Origin: Martinezella rhizogenes
GTDB taxonomy: Bacteria; Pseudomonadota; Alphaproteobacteria; Rhizobiales; Rhizobiaceae
NCBI RefSeq assembly: GCF_007002745.1
Contig: NZ_SGNY01000004.1
Coordinates: 434,001-498,000, forward strand
Length of the DNA stretch: 64,000 nucleotides
Reading direction: 5' to 3'
Shown here piece by piece: positions 51,208 to 61,300 of the stretch. The notes beneath the pieces are model-generated. The model was given only the letters and a program-made list of their open reading frames with translations. It made no database searches and was not told where the DNA came from. The number at the start of each line of letters is the position of its first letter. The stretch's first letter is position 1. Made by a program: the position numbers and the translations under genes.

Positions 51208-52929
51208 TTACTTCTGCCAGCTTTTGACCAGTTCGTCGTAATTGACGGTGACCGGCTTTTCCTTTTCGTTGGCGATCTTCAGCTGCGGAGCCAGATTGCC
51301 CTTCGAAACGGCGTCCTTGTTCCAGTAGTCGATATCATGCTCTTCCGCCAGTTTCGGGCCGATATCACCCTGCACACCGGCGCGCTCGATACGGGCCATG
51401 ACCTTTTCCTGCTCGGCGCAGAGCGAGTCCATGGCTGCCTGTGCGGTTTTCGCACCCGACGACGCATCGCCGATTGCCTGCCACCACAGCTGCGCCAGCT
51501 TCGGATAATCAGGAACGTTGGTGCCGGTTGGAGACCATTGCACGCGGGCCGGCGAGCGATAAAACTCGATCAGGCCGCCGAGCTTGGCAGCCCGATCCGT
51601 GAAACTCTGGTGATGGATGGTGCTGTCACGAATGAAGGTGAGACCCACATGGCTCTTCTTCACATCCACCGTCTTGGAGGTCACGAACTGCGCATAAAGC
51701 CAAGCGGCCTTGGCGCGGTCGTCGGGGGTGGATTTCATCAATGTCCACGAACCCACATCCTGATAACCGAGCTTCATGCCGTCCTTCCAGTAGACACCGT
51801 GCGGCGAAGGTGCGACGCGCCATTTCGGCGAACCGTCCTCGTTCACGACAGGCAGGCCGGGCTTGGCCATATCGGCAGTGAAGGCGGTATACCAGAAGAT
51901 CTGCTGGGCAATGTTGCCCTGCGCCGGCACCGGTCCGGATTCGGAGAAGGTCATACCCTGTGCTTCCGGCGGCGCATATTTCTTCAGCCATTCGAGATAT
52001 TTCTCGATGGAATAGACCGAAGCCGGACCATTGGTATCCCCGCCGCGCGCCACGCAGGAACCGACGGGCTGCGACTTGTCGTTGACCTTGATACCCCATT
52101 CATCGACCGGCAGGCCGTTCGGCAGACCCTTGTCGCCGTTGCCAGCCATGGAGAGCCAGGCATCGGTGAAGCGCCAGCCAAGCGACGGGTCCTTCTTGCC
52201 ATAGTCCATATGGCCGAAGACCTTCTTGCCGCCGACATCGCGGCCGGTGAAGAATTCGGCGATATCCTCATAGGCCGACCAGTTGACCGGCACGCCGAGG
52301 TCGTAGCCGTATTTGGCCTTGAAATCGGCCTTGTTCTTGTCGTCGTTGAACCAGTCGTAACGGAACCAGTAAAGGTTCGCGAACTGCTGGTCGGGAAGCT
52401 GGTAGAGCTTCTTGTCCGGTGCCGTCGTAAAGGCGCTGCCGATGAAATCCTTGAGGTCGAGACCGGGATTGGTGACGTCCTTGCCTTCATTGGCCATGAA
52501 GTCGGTCAGGTTGCGCACCTGCTGGTAGCGCCAATGCGTACCGATGAGATCGCTGTCGTTGACCCAGCCGTCATAAAGGTTCTGGCCGGTCTGCATCTGG
52601 GTCTGGATCTTTTCGACGACGTCACCTTCCTGGATGATGTCATGCGTGACCTTGATGCCGGTAATGGCGGTAAAGGCCGGCGCCAGAACTTTCGATTCAT
52701 ATTCATGCGTGGTCAGGGATTCGGAAACGACCTTGATGTCCATGCCGGCGAAAGGTTTCGCGGCATCGATAAACCATTGCAGTTCCTTCTCCTGATCCGC
52801 ACGGGAAAGCGACGACATATCGCCGATTTCCTTGTCCAGAAACTGCTTTGCTTCCTCCATTCCGGCGAAAGCGGAACCTGTCATTGCCAGCAGCATGGCT
52901 GCCGTCGTCGTCATCAGATGCCGTCGCAT
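51208..52929 (-). CDS. glpV: glycerol ABC transporter substrate-binding protein
   Basis: 573 residues, long for a binding protein. Signal peptide at 1-22 (MTTTAAMLLAMTGSAFAG), then EKELQWFIDAAKPFAGMDIKVVSESLTTHEYESKVLAPAFTAITGIKVTHD, the normal start of extracellular solute-binding family 1. GGGAGGA lies before ATG. It follows glpU in the glp operon and matches GlpV of the glycerol importer described in Rhizobium leguminosarum by size and position. It binds glycerol in the periplasm. Confidence 0.9.
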   Translation of the reverse strand: MRRHLMTTTAAMLLAMTGSAFAGMEEAKQFLDKEIGDMSSLSRADQEKELQWFIDAAKPFAGMDIKVVSESLTTHEYESKVLAPAFTAITGIKVTHDIIQEGDVVEKIQTQMQTGQNLYDGWVNDSDLIGTHWRYQQVRNLTDFMANEGKDVTNPGLDLKDFIGSAFTTAPDKKLYQLPDQQFANLYWFRYDWFNDDKNKADFKAKYGYDLGVPVNWSAYEDIAEFFTGRDVGGKKVFGHMDYGKKDPSLGWRFTDAWLSMAGNGDKGLPNGLPVDEWGIKVNDKSQPVGSCVARGGDTNGPASVYSIEKYLEWLKKYAPPEAQGMTFSESGPVPAQGNIAQQIFWYTAFTADMAKPGLPVVNEDGSPKWRVAPSPHGVYWKDGMKLGYQDVGSWTLMKSTPDDRAKAAWLYAQFVTSKTVDVKKSHVGLTFIRDSTIHHQSFTDRAAKLGGLIEFYRSPARVQWSPTGTNVPDYPKLAQLWWQAIGDASSGAKTAQAAMDSLCAEQEKVMARIERAGVQGDIGPKLAEEHDIDYWNKDAVSKGNLAPQLKIANEKEKPVTVNYDELVKSWQK

Positions 52930-53004
52930 ATCAGTCCTCCCAGGGGTTGCGATTGCATGAAGTCCTCCAGTGCGGTTTTCCTCCGCCGCACCGTTCTTTC
53001 TGCT

Positions 53005-53298
53005 CTAAACGAAACGGAAAACGCCGATGGCGTAGACCACGGACAGAGCGAGAGCCCACCACAGGTTCGGGCCGACCAGCCCGAGCCATGCGAGATGAAT
53101 GAAGGCGCTGCCGAGCAGCGAAATGAACAACCGGTCACCGCGCGTGGTCTCAAAGCGCAAGAGGCCGAAGCGGGGATTGCCACCGGGCGAAAAATATTCC
53201 CAGACCCACATGCCGACGAGCAGCACGGCGATGGCGCAGAAAAATGCGGCCGTAGCCCAAGTCCACGCCATCCAGGTAAAATCGGGCATCTTTATCAT
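53005..53298 (-). CDS. glpU: small membrane protein of the glycerol importer (DUF2160)
   Basis: 97 residues from ATG 53298 (MIKMPDFTWMAWTWATAAFF), directly after the glpQ stop; the longer frame overlaps glpQ antiparallel in reading and is not in family. Three hydrophobic segments (TWATAAFFCAIAVLLVGMWVWEYF, RLFISLLGSAFIHLAWLGLVG, LWWALALSVVYAIGVFRFV). This is the DUF2160 family, which occurs in glp transport operons. Its role in transport is not known. Confidence 0.85.
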   Translation of the reverse strand: MIKMPDFTWMAWTWATAAFFCAIAVLLVGMWVWEYFSPGGNPRFGLLRFETTRGDRLFISLLGSAFIHLAWLGLVGPNLWWALALSVVYAIGVFRFV

Positions 53299-53300
53299 GG

Positions 53301-54212
53301 TCAAACCCTCCCCAGCGCAAAGCCCTTGGCGATGTAATTGCGCACGAACCAGATCACCAGCGCACCCGGAATGAGTGTCAGCACACCGGCGGCGGCAAGC
53401 AGGCCCCAATCCATGCCGGCGGCGGACACGGTTCGCGTCATCGTCGCGGCGATCGGCTTGGCGTCCGTCGTCGTCAGCGTACGGGCGATCAGAAGCTCGA
53501 CCCACGAGAACATGAAGCTGAAGAAGCAGGCCACACCGATGCCGGAAGCGATGAGCGGCATGAAAATCTTCACGAAGAATTTCGGGAAGGAATAGCCGTC
53601 AATATAGGCGGTTTCGTCGATTTCCTTCGGCACGCCCGACATGAAACCTTCGAGGATCCACACCGCCAGCGGCACGTTGAACAGGCAATGCGCCAGCGCC
53701 ACAGCAATATGCGTGTCGATCAGCCCGAATGCCGAATAAAGCTGGAAGAAGGGCAACGCGAACACCGCCGGCGGCGCCATGCGGTTGGTCAAAAGCCAGA
53801 AGAACAGGTGCTTGTCACCGAGAAAACGGTAACGCGAGAAGGCATAGGCAGCCGGAAGTGCTGCCGCAACCGAGATCACCATGTTCATGACGACGTAGAT
53901 AATCGAGTTGATGTAGCCCGAATACCAGGAGGAATCGGTGAAGATCGTCCGGTAGTTCTGCAGCGTCGGCTGATGCGGATAAAGCGTCATCGACGAGACG
54001 ATTTCCGCATTCGTCTTAAAGCTCATATTGACGAGCCAATAGATCGGCACCAGCAGAAGAATGATGTAGATCGTCGGCACCAGCCAGGAAAAACGCGATG
54101 GCCCATGGCGGCGGCGCGATCGTGCCGCAAGGCCGGACAATCCCGCCGAGGCAGCTTTCACCGGGGAATTTCCCATCCGTTCCACGCTTGTGGTGACATC
54201 AGAGGCGCTCAT
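53301..54212 (-). CDS. glpQ: glycerol ABC transporter permease
   Basis: 303 residues with a polar N-terminus of about 45 residues and six hydrophobic segments; the EAA loop is EIDETAYIDGYSFPKFFVKIFMPL near 210. MalG/UgpE type. It lies 3 bp behind glpP and 2 bp before glpU. Confidence 0.9.
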   Translation of the reverse strand: MSASDVTTSVERMGNSPVKAASAGLSGLAARSRRRHGPSRFSWLVPTIYIILLLVPIYWLVNMSFKTNAEIVSSMTLYPHQPTLQNYRTIFTDSSWYSGYINSIIYVVMNMVISVAAALPAAYAFSRYRFLGDKHLFFWLLTNRMAPPAVFALPFFQLYSAFGLIDTHIAVALAHCLFNVPLAVWILEGFMSGVPKEIDETAYIDGYSFPKFFVKIFMPLIASGIGVACFFSFMFSWVELLIARTLTTTDAKPIAATMTRTVSAAGMDWGLLAAAGVLTLIPGALVIWFVRNYIAKGFALGRV

Positions 54213-54215
54213 GTC

Positions 54216-55082
<867 letters not shown>

Positions 55083-55084
55083 GG

Positions 55085-56155
55085 TCAGGCCCCCATCTTC
55101 ACACGCCAGGAATCGGCAAAGACGCCGATGGCGGCCGGGTCGAAGCGAACACCCGCTTCCGCCGGAATTTCCTCGTCTTCGGCAACGACAATTGCCAGCT
55201 TCTGGCCGGCAAACCGGGCGCGGACGATTTTCTGCCGGCCGATATCTTCGACCTTGTCGACGGTGATCGGCATGCCGCCCCGTTCCAGCCGGATGAATTC
55301 CGGGCGAACGCCGATCTCAATGCGCTGCGCTCCATCAACCTTCGGTACACCGGCAAGCGGCACACCGAGGTCGCCGATCATAGCGGTTGCGCCGTCTATC
55401 CTGGCGGGCAGCACGTTCATGCCAGGCGAGCCGATGAAATAACCAACGAATGTATGCCCGGGCCGCTCGAAAAGCTCAGCCGGCGTGCCGATCTGAACGA
55501 TCTGCCCGTCATACATCACCACCACCTTGTCGGCGAAGGTCAGCGCTTCGGTCTGGTCGTGCGTCACATAGACCATGGTGAAGCCGGATTGCCGGTGCAG
55601 CCGTTTCAGCTGCGAGCGCAGCACCCATTTCATATGCGGATCGATAACCGTCAGCGGCTCGTCGAAAAGGATGGCGTTGACGTCGGAACGCACGAGGCCG
55701 CGTGCCAGCGAAATCTTCTGCTTCTGATCTGCCGTCAACCCGCGCGCATGACGTTTCGCCATGCCGGAAAGATCGGTCATTTCAAGAATGTCGCGCACCC
55801 GACGATCGACTTCGGCTTCCGGCACATGCCGGTTGCGCAGCGGAAAAGCCAGATTATCGTAGACCGTCATCGTGTCGTAGACGACCGGGAACTGGAATAC
55901 CTGGGCGATATTGCGGTCTTCGGTGGCAAGATCGGTCACGTCAGTTCCGTCGAAAGCGATACGCCCTTCGGACGGTCGCAGCAGCCCGGAAATGATGTTG
56001 AGCAGCGTGGTCTTACCGCAGCCGGAAGGCCCGAGCAGCGCATAAGCCCCGCCATCCTCCCATTCGTGATGCACTTCTTTCAGGGCATAATCGCCGGCTG
56101 CCTGCGCCTTGGCGTTATAGGCGTGGCGGATGTGATCGAGCGTGATGCGTGCCAT
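55085..56155 (-). CDS. glpT: glycerol ABC transporter ATPase with degenerate signature
   Basis: 356 residues from ATG 56155 (MARITLDHIRHAYNAKAQAAG) with AAGGGAG upstream; the longer frame overlaps glpS. Walker A GPSGCGKTT (42-50), Walker B AILFDEP (161-167) and the H-loop His199 (VTHDQTEA) are intact. The ABC signature is not LSGGQ but LTADQ (140-144, then KQKISLARG). A TOBE-type domain follows. It pairs with GlpS, whose signature is normal but whose H-loop is altered. Confidence 0.92.
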   Translation of the reverse strand: MARITLDHIRHAYNAKAQAAGDYALKEVHHEWEDGGAYALLGPSGCGKTTLLNIISGLLRPSEGRIAFDGTDVTDLATEDRNIAQVFQFPVVYDTMTVYDNLAFPLRNRHVPEAEVDRRVRDILEMTDLSGMAKRHARGLTADQKQKISLARGLVRSDVNAILFDEPLTVIDPHMKWVLRSQLKRLHRQSGFTMVYVTHDQTEALTFADKVVVMYDGQIVQIGTPAELFERPGHTFVGYFIGSPGMNVLPARIDGATAMIGDLGVPLAGVPKVDGAQRIEIGVRPEFIRLERGGMPITVDKVEDIGRQKIVRARFAGQKLAIVVAEDEEIPAEAGVRFDPAAIGVFADSWRVKMGA

Positions 56156-56168
56156 GACCGATCTCCCT

Positions 56169-57239
56169 TTAAGCCGCTTTGCCGATGGCGCGGCCATTCG
56201 CGTCAAAGGCCATCAAATGCCGCGTATCAAGAAACAGTTCGATGTCCCTGTCCGGCTCGATATCGTGAATGCCGTGCGCCAACATGACCCAGCGCCGGCC
56301 CGAAAATTCCACATGCACGAAGCTTTCTGATCCGGCGATTTCCGAAATCAGCGTTCGCGCCCGAATGGATTGCCGCGCTTCTCCCTTCGCATAAGGGAAA
56401 AGATGATGCGGCTGGAAGGCTATCGTCACCGGGCCGTCCGGCATGGCGGCAAGATGGGCTGGAACCGCGACCACGGCATGATCCGCACGGGTGAAAGCAT
56501 TGCCGGCCTTGATGACCTCAATGGTGTTAAGCGGCGGATCTGCGAAGATTTCCGCGGTCACGATATCCACCGGATGCCGGTAAACCTCGATGGTGCGGCT
56601 GAACTGCGTCACCCTTCCCTCATTAAGCGTCGCGGTATTGCCACCCAGCAGCAGTGCCTCGGAAGGTTCGGTGGTGGCATAAACGAAAATTGCGCCGGAT
56701 TCCGCGAAAATGCGCGGCAATTCCTCGCGTAGTTCCTCGCGCAACTTGTAATCGAGATTGGCCAACGGCTCATCGAGCAGCACCAGATTGGCGTTCTTGA
56801 CGATGGCGCGGGCGAGCGCCGTGCGCTGCTGCTGGCCACCGGAAAGATTGAGCGGCGTCCGGTCGAGATAAGGCGTGAGCTTCAGAAGCTCGGCGGCTTT
56901 CCTCACCTCCCGATCAATGGTTGCCTGGTCTTTACCGGCAACCCGCATCGGTGAGGCGATGTTTTCGTAGACACTCAGCGCCGGATAGTTGATGAACTGC
57001 TGATAGACCATGGCGACGTTGCGCTTCTGCACCGGCCAGCCCGTCACGTCCTCACCATTAAAGAAGATCGCGCCGCCGCTCGGCTTGTCCAGCCCGGCCA
57101 TCAGCCGCATCAGCGTCGTCTTGCCCGAAAGTGTCGGTCCAAGCAGGACGTTCAGGCTTCCGCGCTGCAACGTCAGATCGGTCGGGTGAATATGATATTC
57201 ACCGCCGGCCATCTTCGAGACGTTTCGCAATTCAAGCAT
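56169..57239 (-). CDS. glpS: glycerol ABC transporter ATPase with altered H-loop
   Basis: 356 residues (MLELRNVSKMAGGEYHIHPT). Walker A GPTLSGKTT (34-42), signature LSGGQQQR (132-139) and Walker B LVLLDEP (152-158) are good. At the H-loop, where relatives have VTHDQ, it reads ATTEP, with Thr190 in place of His. The C-terminal regulatory domain is present. It is the first transporter gene of the operon, 37 bp after glpD. Confidence 0.92.
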   Translation of the reverse strand: MLELRNVSKMAGGEYHIHPTDLTLQRGSLNVLLGPTLSGKTTLMRLMAGLDKPSGGAIFFNGEDVTGWPVQKRNVAMVYQQFINYPALSVYENIASPMRVAGKDQATIDREVRKAAELLKLTPYLDRTPLNLSGGQQQRTALARAIVKNANLVLLDEPLANLDYKLREELREELPRIFAESGAIFVYATTEPSEALLLGGNTATLNEGRVTQFSRTIEVYRHPVDIVTAEIFADPPLNTIEVIKAGNAFTRADHAVVAVPAHLAAMPDGPVTIAFQPHHLFPYAKGEARQSIRARTLISEIAGSESFVHVEFSGRRWVMLAHGIHDIEPDRDIELFLDTRHLMAFDANGRAIGKAA

Positions 57240-57276
57240 GTTGATCCAAAGCCTCCTCCGCTTTTCGATCGGATCG

Positions 57277-58800
57277 TCAGATTGCCTTCAAGCGTTCCCC
57301 TGCAATGTCTTCGATATAGTCCTCCAGCCCGCGCACCTCTTCAGGAGTGAAAAAAAGCCCCTGCTTGGTGCGGCGCCACAGAATATCCTCCGCCGTCAGC
57401 GCCCATTCCCGCGCCATCAGCCAGTGAACCTCGACCTCATAAAGCGTACCGCCGAAATGACGGCCCAGTGCTGCCGCATCCGTGGCAGAACCGATCATTG
57501 CCGTCGCATCCGTTCCGTAGCAGCGGACGAGCCGCCCGGCATGTCGCTCTTCCAGGAAGGGGTAACGCGAACGCAGGGCCGAAACCTCTGCACCGTAAGC
57601 CTCTGCACCGAAGTTCCCGCCCGGCAAATGCGAACCCGCCGTCCAGGGCGCACCCTTTTCACCCAGCGCATCGCCGATTTTTTCAAGAGCATGTTCGGCA
57701 AGCCGCCGATAAGTGGTGAGCTTGCCGCCGAAAATATTGAGCAAAGGTGCTTCGCCCTCCGCTCCATCAGTTTTCAGCACATAATCGCGGGTCGCTTCCT
57801 GCGCTTTCGACGCGCCGTCGTCGAACAGCGGCCGCACGCCGGAATAGGTCCAGACGATATCGTCCTGCGTAACCGGTTCGGCAAAATATTCGCTGGCCGC
57901 GCTGCAAAGATAGCTGATTTCCTCCGCGGTGATCTTAACAGCGCGGGGATCGGCGGTATAGTCGCGATCCGTCGTGCCGATCAGCGTGAAGTCCTGTTCG
58001 TAAGGGATGGCGAAGATGATCCGCCCGTCCGGATTCTGGAAAAAATAGGCGCGCGGATCGGCAAACTTCTTGCGCACGATGATGTGGCTGCCCTGCACGA
58101 GGCGGACATTGTGAACGTTGTTTTTGCCGAATGCCGAAGACAGGACCTTGTCGACCCAGGGGCCGGCGGCATTTACCAGCATGCGTGCCCGGTAGGTCGC
58201 GCTTTCCCCGGCTGCGCTCCGGGTTTCAACCCGCCAGAAGGCGCCTTCGCGTCGCGCTGAAACCACCTGCGTGCGGTTGAGGATCAGGGCGCCACGATCA
58301 GCGGCATCGCGGGCGTTCAGCACCACAAGCCGGGCATCATCCACCCAGCCGTCAGAATATTCGAAAGCGCGGGCGAAAATCGGCTTCAGCGGTTTTCCGG
58401 CGGGATCGCGGCGCAGATCAAGCGAACGGGTGGCAGGCAGAAGCTTGCGGCCGCCGAGGTGATCATAAAGAAAAAGTCCGAGACGCACGAGCCAGGCCGG
58501 ACGCACGCCACCTTTCTGAAACGGCAGAACGAAACGCATGGGCCAGATGATGTGCGGCGCCATGGCCCACAACACCTCCCGCTCCATCAGCGCTTCGCGC
58601 ACCAGACGAAACTCATAATGTTCGAGATAACGCAAACCACCATGGATGAGCTTGGTCGCGGCGGACGAGGTGCCTGAGGCAAAATCGTTCATTTCCGCAA
58701 GTGCAACGGAATAACCCCTGCCAACGGCATCACGCGCAATGCCGCAGCCATTGATGCCGCCGCCGATCACGAAAATATCGTGGATTGCCTCGTCAGACAT
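57277..58800 (-). CDS. glpD: aerobic glycerol-3-phosphate dehydrogenase
   Basis: 507 residues. FAD motif VIGGGINGCGIARDAVGRGYSVALAE, the FAD stretch ASGTSSAATKLIHGGLRYLE and a DAO_C-type end (AREWALTAEDILWRRTKQGLFF). It oxidises glycerol 3-phosphate to dihydroxyacetone phosphate at the inner membrane. It begins the structural genes of the locus; TTCGTTT boxes lie upstream. Confidence 0.95.
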   Translation of the reverse strand: MSDEAIHDIFVIGGGINGCGIARDAVGRGYSVALAEMNDFASGTSSAATKLIHGGLRYLEHYEFRLVREALMEREVLWAMAPHIIWPMRFVLPFQKGGVRPAWLVRLGLFLYDHLGGRKLLPATRSLDLRRDPAGKPLKPIFARAFEYSDGWVDDARLVVLNARDAADRGALILNRTQVVSARREGAFWRVETRSAAGESATYRARMLVNAAGPWVDKVLSSAFGKNNVHNVRLVQGSHIIVRKKFADPRAYFFQNPDGRIIFAIPYEQDFTLIGTTDRDYTADPRAVKITAEEISYLCSAASEYFAEPVTQDDIVWTYSGVRPLFDDGASKAQEATRDYVLKTDGAEGEAPLLNIFGGKLTTYRRLAEHALEKIGDALGEKGAPWTAGSHLPGGNFGAEAYGAEVSALRSRYPFLEERHAGRLVRCYGTDATAMIGSATDAAALGRHFGGTLYEVEVHWLMAREWALTAEDILWRRTKQGLFFTPEEVRGLEDYIEDIAGERLKAI

Positions 58801-58860
58801 GAATTCTCCCGCGCTTTCATCGACGCTCTCCTCATCGATATATTGAAAGCATGGACATCT

Positions 58861-58893
58861 AATTCGAAGACAAAACGAATGTCAAACGAAATT
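58861..58893 (-). promoter_or_regulatory. TTCGTTT boxes upstream of glpD
   Basis: In minus-strand reading TTTCGTTTGACATTCGTTTT is followed by GTCTTCGAA, giving three TTCG words at 10-bp spacing. The same word forms the palindrome before glpR, so these are likely GlpR sites. Confidence 0.5.
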
Positions 58894-58907
58894 CCGATGG
58901 CGCAGGA

Positions 58908-59681
58908 TCAGGTCTCCCGCGCCTCGGTTTCAATAAGCCGAACGTCATGATCGGCACAGATGGAACGGATCGAATCGACCGGGCAATGGTCGGTAATAAA
59001 AGTATGCACCTGCGAAAGATGGCCGATGCGCACCGGGGCCGTCCGCTCGAATTTGAGCGAGTCCGACACCAGAATGACATGGCGGGCATTGGAAATGATC
59101 GCCTGCGCGACCTTGACCTCGCGGAAATCGAAATCCAGCAGAGCGCCGTCCTCATCAATGGCCGAAACGCCGATGACGGCGAAATCGACCTTGAACTGGC
59201 GGATGAAATCGACCGCCGCCTCACCGACGATGCCGCCATCGGAACCGCGCACCACGCCGCCGGCAATCACCACTTCAATGCCCGGGAAAACCCGCAACCT
59301 GTTGGCAACATTGATATTGTTGGTGATGACCATCAACTCGTGGTGGTCCGCCAAAGCTTCACCCACCGACTCGGTCGTCGTGCCGATGTTGATAAAAAGC
59401 GACGAGTTATTGGGAATGAGGGCAGCTGCAGCGGCGCCGATCGCCTGTTTTTCAACAGAAGCAATCGCGCGGCGCGCTTCGTATTTGACGTTTTCATTGC
59501 CGCTTGGAAAAAGTGCGCCGCCATGGATGCGCGTCAGCACCCTGGTGTCGCAGAGATCGTTCAGGTCCTTGCGGATCGTCTGGGGGGTCACCGAAAAGCG
59601 CGCCGCCAGCTCATCGACCAGCACCCGCCCGTTCGCTTTCGCCAGCGCAACGATTTCATCCTGACGCGGTGTGAGCAGCAT
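58908..59681 (-). CDS. glpR: glycerol operon repressor, DeoR family
   Basis: 257 residues, with the DeoR HTH at 1-55 (TPRQDEIVALAKANGRVLVDELAARFSVTPQTIRKDLNDL) and a C-terminal sugar-phosphate domain (FINIGTTTESVGEAL, VVIAGGVVRGSDGGIVG). It represses the glp genes until glycerol 3-phosphate binds. It lies upstream of glpD in the same direction with a 107-bp gap. Confidence 0.92.
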   Translation of the reverse strand: MLLTPRQDEIVALAKANGRVLVDELAARFSVTPQTIRKDLNDLCDTRVLTRIHGGALFPSGNENVKYEARRAIASVEKQAIGAAAAALIPNNSSLFINIGTTTESVGEALADHHELMVITNNINVANRLRVFPGIEVVIAGGVVRGSDGGIVGEAAVDFIRQFKVDFAVIGVSAIDEDGALLDFDFREVKVAQAIISNARHVILVSDSLKFERTAPVRIGHLSQVHTFITDHCPVDSIRSICADHDVRLIETEARET

Positions 59682-59704
59682 TTCACCCTCCCTCCTCTTT
59701 CAAT

Positions 59705-59735
59705 TTTTTCGTTTTATTGAAGAGCGAACGAAAAA
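59705..59735. promoter_or_regulatory. inverted repeat before glpR
   Basis: TTTTTCGTT (59705-59713) and AACGAAAAA (59727-59735) are perfect arms with 13 nt between them, 24 bp upstream of glpR. The TTCG/CGAA core agrees with DeoR-type GlpR operators and with the glpD boxes; this suggests autoregulation. Confidence 0.6.
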
Positions 59736-59821
59736 CCAATGTCAAGGGAAGGTTTGTGGCGGTGCGTTCTACCTGTCTGCGAATATGCCTGAAACACGCA
59801 ATGGCGTTGCCCACAAACTCA

Positions 59822-61300
59822 TTAGCCGGCTTTCTGAGCTATCCTTGAGGCGACCCCCTGCATATCGATACCGGAGAATCCCGAAGACGCGGCACTGAAC
59901 GCATCGCCGATACCGATCAGGATAGGTTCGTTCACGCCCAGTCTCTCGACTGCCGCAGCCAGTTGCGCGAGCGAACCGCACCAGCGCTGTTCATTTGCCC
60001 GGCTGACGGCAATCATCACCGCAACGGGCGTCGAGGCAGGCATGCCGTGGGCGAGCAGCGAGGATTGGATATCAGCTACAGTGCGGCCGCCCATATAAAA
60101 AACAGTGGTCACGGCAGGATTGGAAAGCGATGCCCAGTCGATATTCTCCGGTAACTTTCCCTGCCGCGAATGACCGGTGACGAAGCGAACAGACTGCGCA
60201 TGGTCGCGATGCGTCAGGGAGACGCCGAGGCGCGAGGCCATGGCACTTGCGGCGGTAATGCCCGGCACGACGTCTACCGGGATATTTTCAGCCTGCAGCG
60301 CGGCGATCTCCTCGCCGGCGCGCCCGAAAATCATCGGATCGCCGGATTTCAGCCTCACCACCCGTTTGCCGGCCTTGGCGAGGCGGATCATCATGTCATT
60401 AATGTCTTCCTGCTTGCAGCTTTCCCGGCCACCGCGCTTGCCGACCAGCATGCGCTTCGCCTCCCGCCGCGCCAGTTCCAGTACCTCCGCTGACACGAGA
60501 TCATCGAATAAGATGACATCGGCGGCCTGCAGGGCGCGAACCGCTTTCAGCGTCAGAAGCTCGGCGTCACCGGGACCGGCACCCACGAGCGTTACACGTC
60601 CGCGCTCTGGGCCCGTGCGCGCGTTCTGCGTTCCGATATCCGTCAGCAGCCGCTCTTCGCTGCTCTCATCCAGCCTTTCGGTAAAGGCCCGATCGACGAA
60701 TTTTTCCCAGAAAGATCGCCGAGACGGGCCGGGTGCAAGCCGCAGATTGACGCGATCTCGGATCGTCTGGGCAAGTGCGCCCCAGTCCTTCAGGGCCAGC
60801 GGCAGCAATGTCTCGATGCGCCGACGGATGGCCTGCGCCAGAACGGGGGCTGCGCCATCGGTGGAAATCGACACCACCACCGGCGAGCGATTGACGATGG
60901 AGCCGAACTGGAACTGGCAAAATTCCGGCCTGTCGATGACATTGACGGGAATACCGGCCGCCCGCGCGGCGGAATAAAAGGCTTTTGCTTCCACATCCGT
61001 TTCGCAATCGGCCAGCGCCAGTTCGGCATTGTCGAATATGCCAGAATGCCAGGATTGGTCGTGAAAGCTCAAGGCCGGGTTCTTTGCAATAAGGGTCGTG
61101 AATGTCTCCGACAAATCTTGCTTGTCGCAATAGACATGCACCGTAGCACCGCAGGCGAGCAACAGTTCCGCTTTCCAGGCGGCCCCATCCGACCCGCCCG
61201 CAAGCACCACACGTTTACCCTCCAGCCCCCAGAAAACTGGTAATTTGGCGAGCTTTTCCATGCGCGCCGGTTCATTCCGCTGCGGTTTTAAGGCATCCAT
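59822..61300 (-). CDS. cysG: siroheme synthase (CysG), three activities in one protein
   Basis: 492 residues from ATG 61300 (MDALKPQRNEPARMEK), GGGGGA seven bases upstream, overlapping nasA by 29 nt. The N-terminal third is the precorrin-2 dehydrogenase/ferrochelatase (GKRVVLAGGSDGAAWKAELLLACGA), and the C-terminal half the uroporphyrinogen methyltransferase (RVTLVGAGPGDAELLTLKAV, VRLKSGDPMIFGRAGEE, VVPGITAASAMASRLGV). Siroheme is the cofactor of nitrite and sulphite reductase, so its place after nasA is functional. Confidence 0.92.
   Translation of the reverse strand: MDALKPQRNEPARMEKLAKLPVFWGLEGKRVVLAGGSDGAAWKAELLLACGATVHVYCDKQDLSETFTTLIAKNPALSFHDQSWHSGIFDNAELALADCETDVEAKAFYSAARAAGIPVNVIDRPEFCQFQFGSIVNRSPVVVSISTDGAAPVLAQAIRRRIETLLPLALKDWGALAQTIRDRVNLRLAPGPSRRSFWEKFVDRAFTERLDESSEERLLTDIGTQNARTGPERGRVTLVGAGPGDAELLTLKAVRALQAADVILFDDLVSAEVLELARREAKRMLVGKRGGRESCKQEDINDMMIRLAKAGKRVVRLKSGDPMIFGRAGEEIAALQAENIPVDVVPGITAASAMASRLGVSLTHRDHAQSVRFVTGHSRQGKLPENIDWASLSNPAVTTVFYMGGRTVADIQSSLLAHGMPASTPVAVMIAVSRANEQRWCGSLAQLAAAVERLGVNEPILIGIGDAFSAASSGFSGIDMQGVASRIAQKAG

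Noticed and set aside
51187..53337. 716-codon open frame on the plus strand opposite glpV and glpU
   Set aside because: It is the mirror of high-GC genes on the other strand; the product is His/Arg-rich without domains, and the minus-strand genes match known families.
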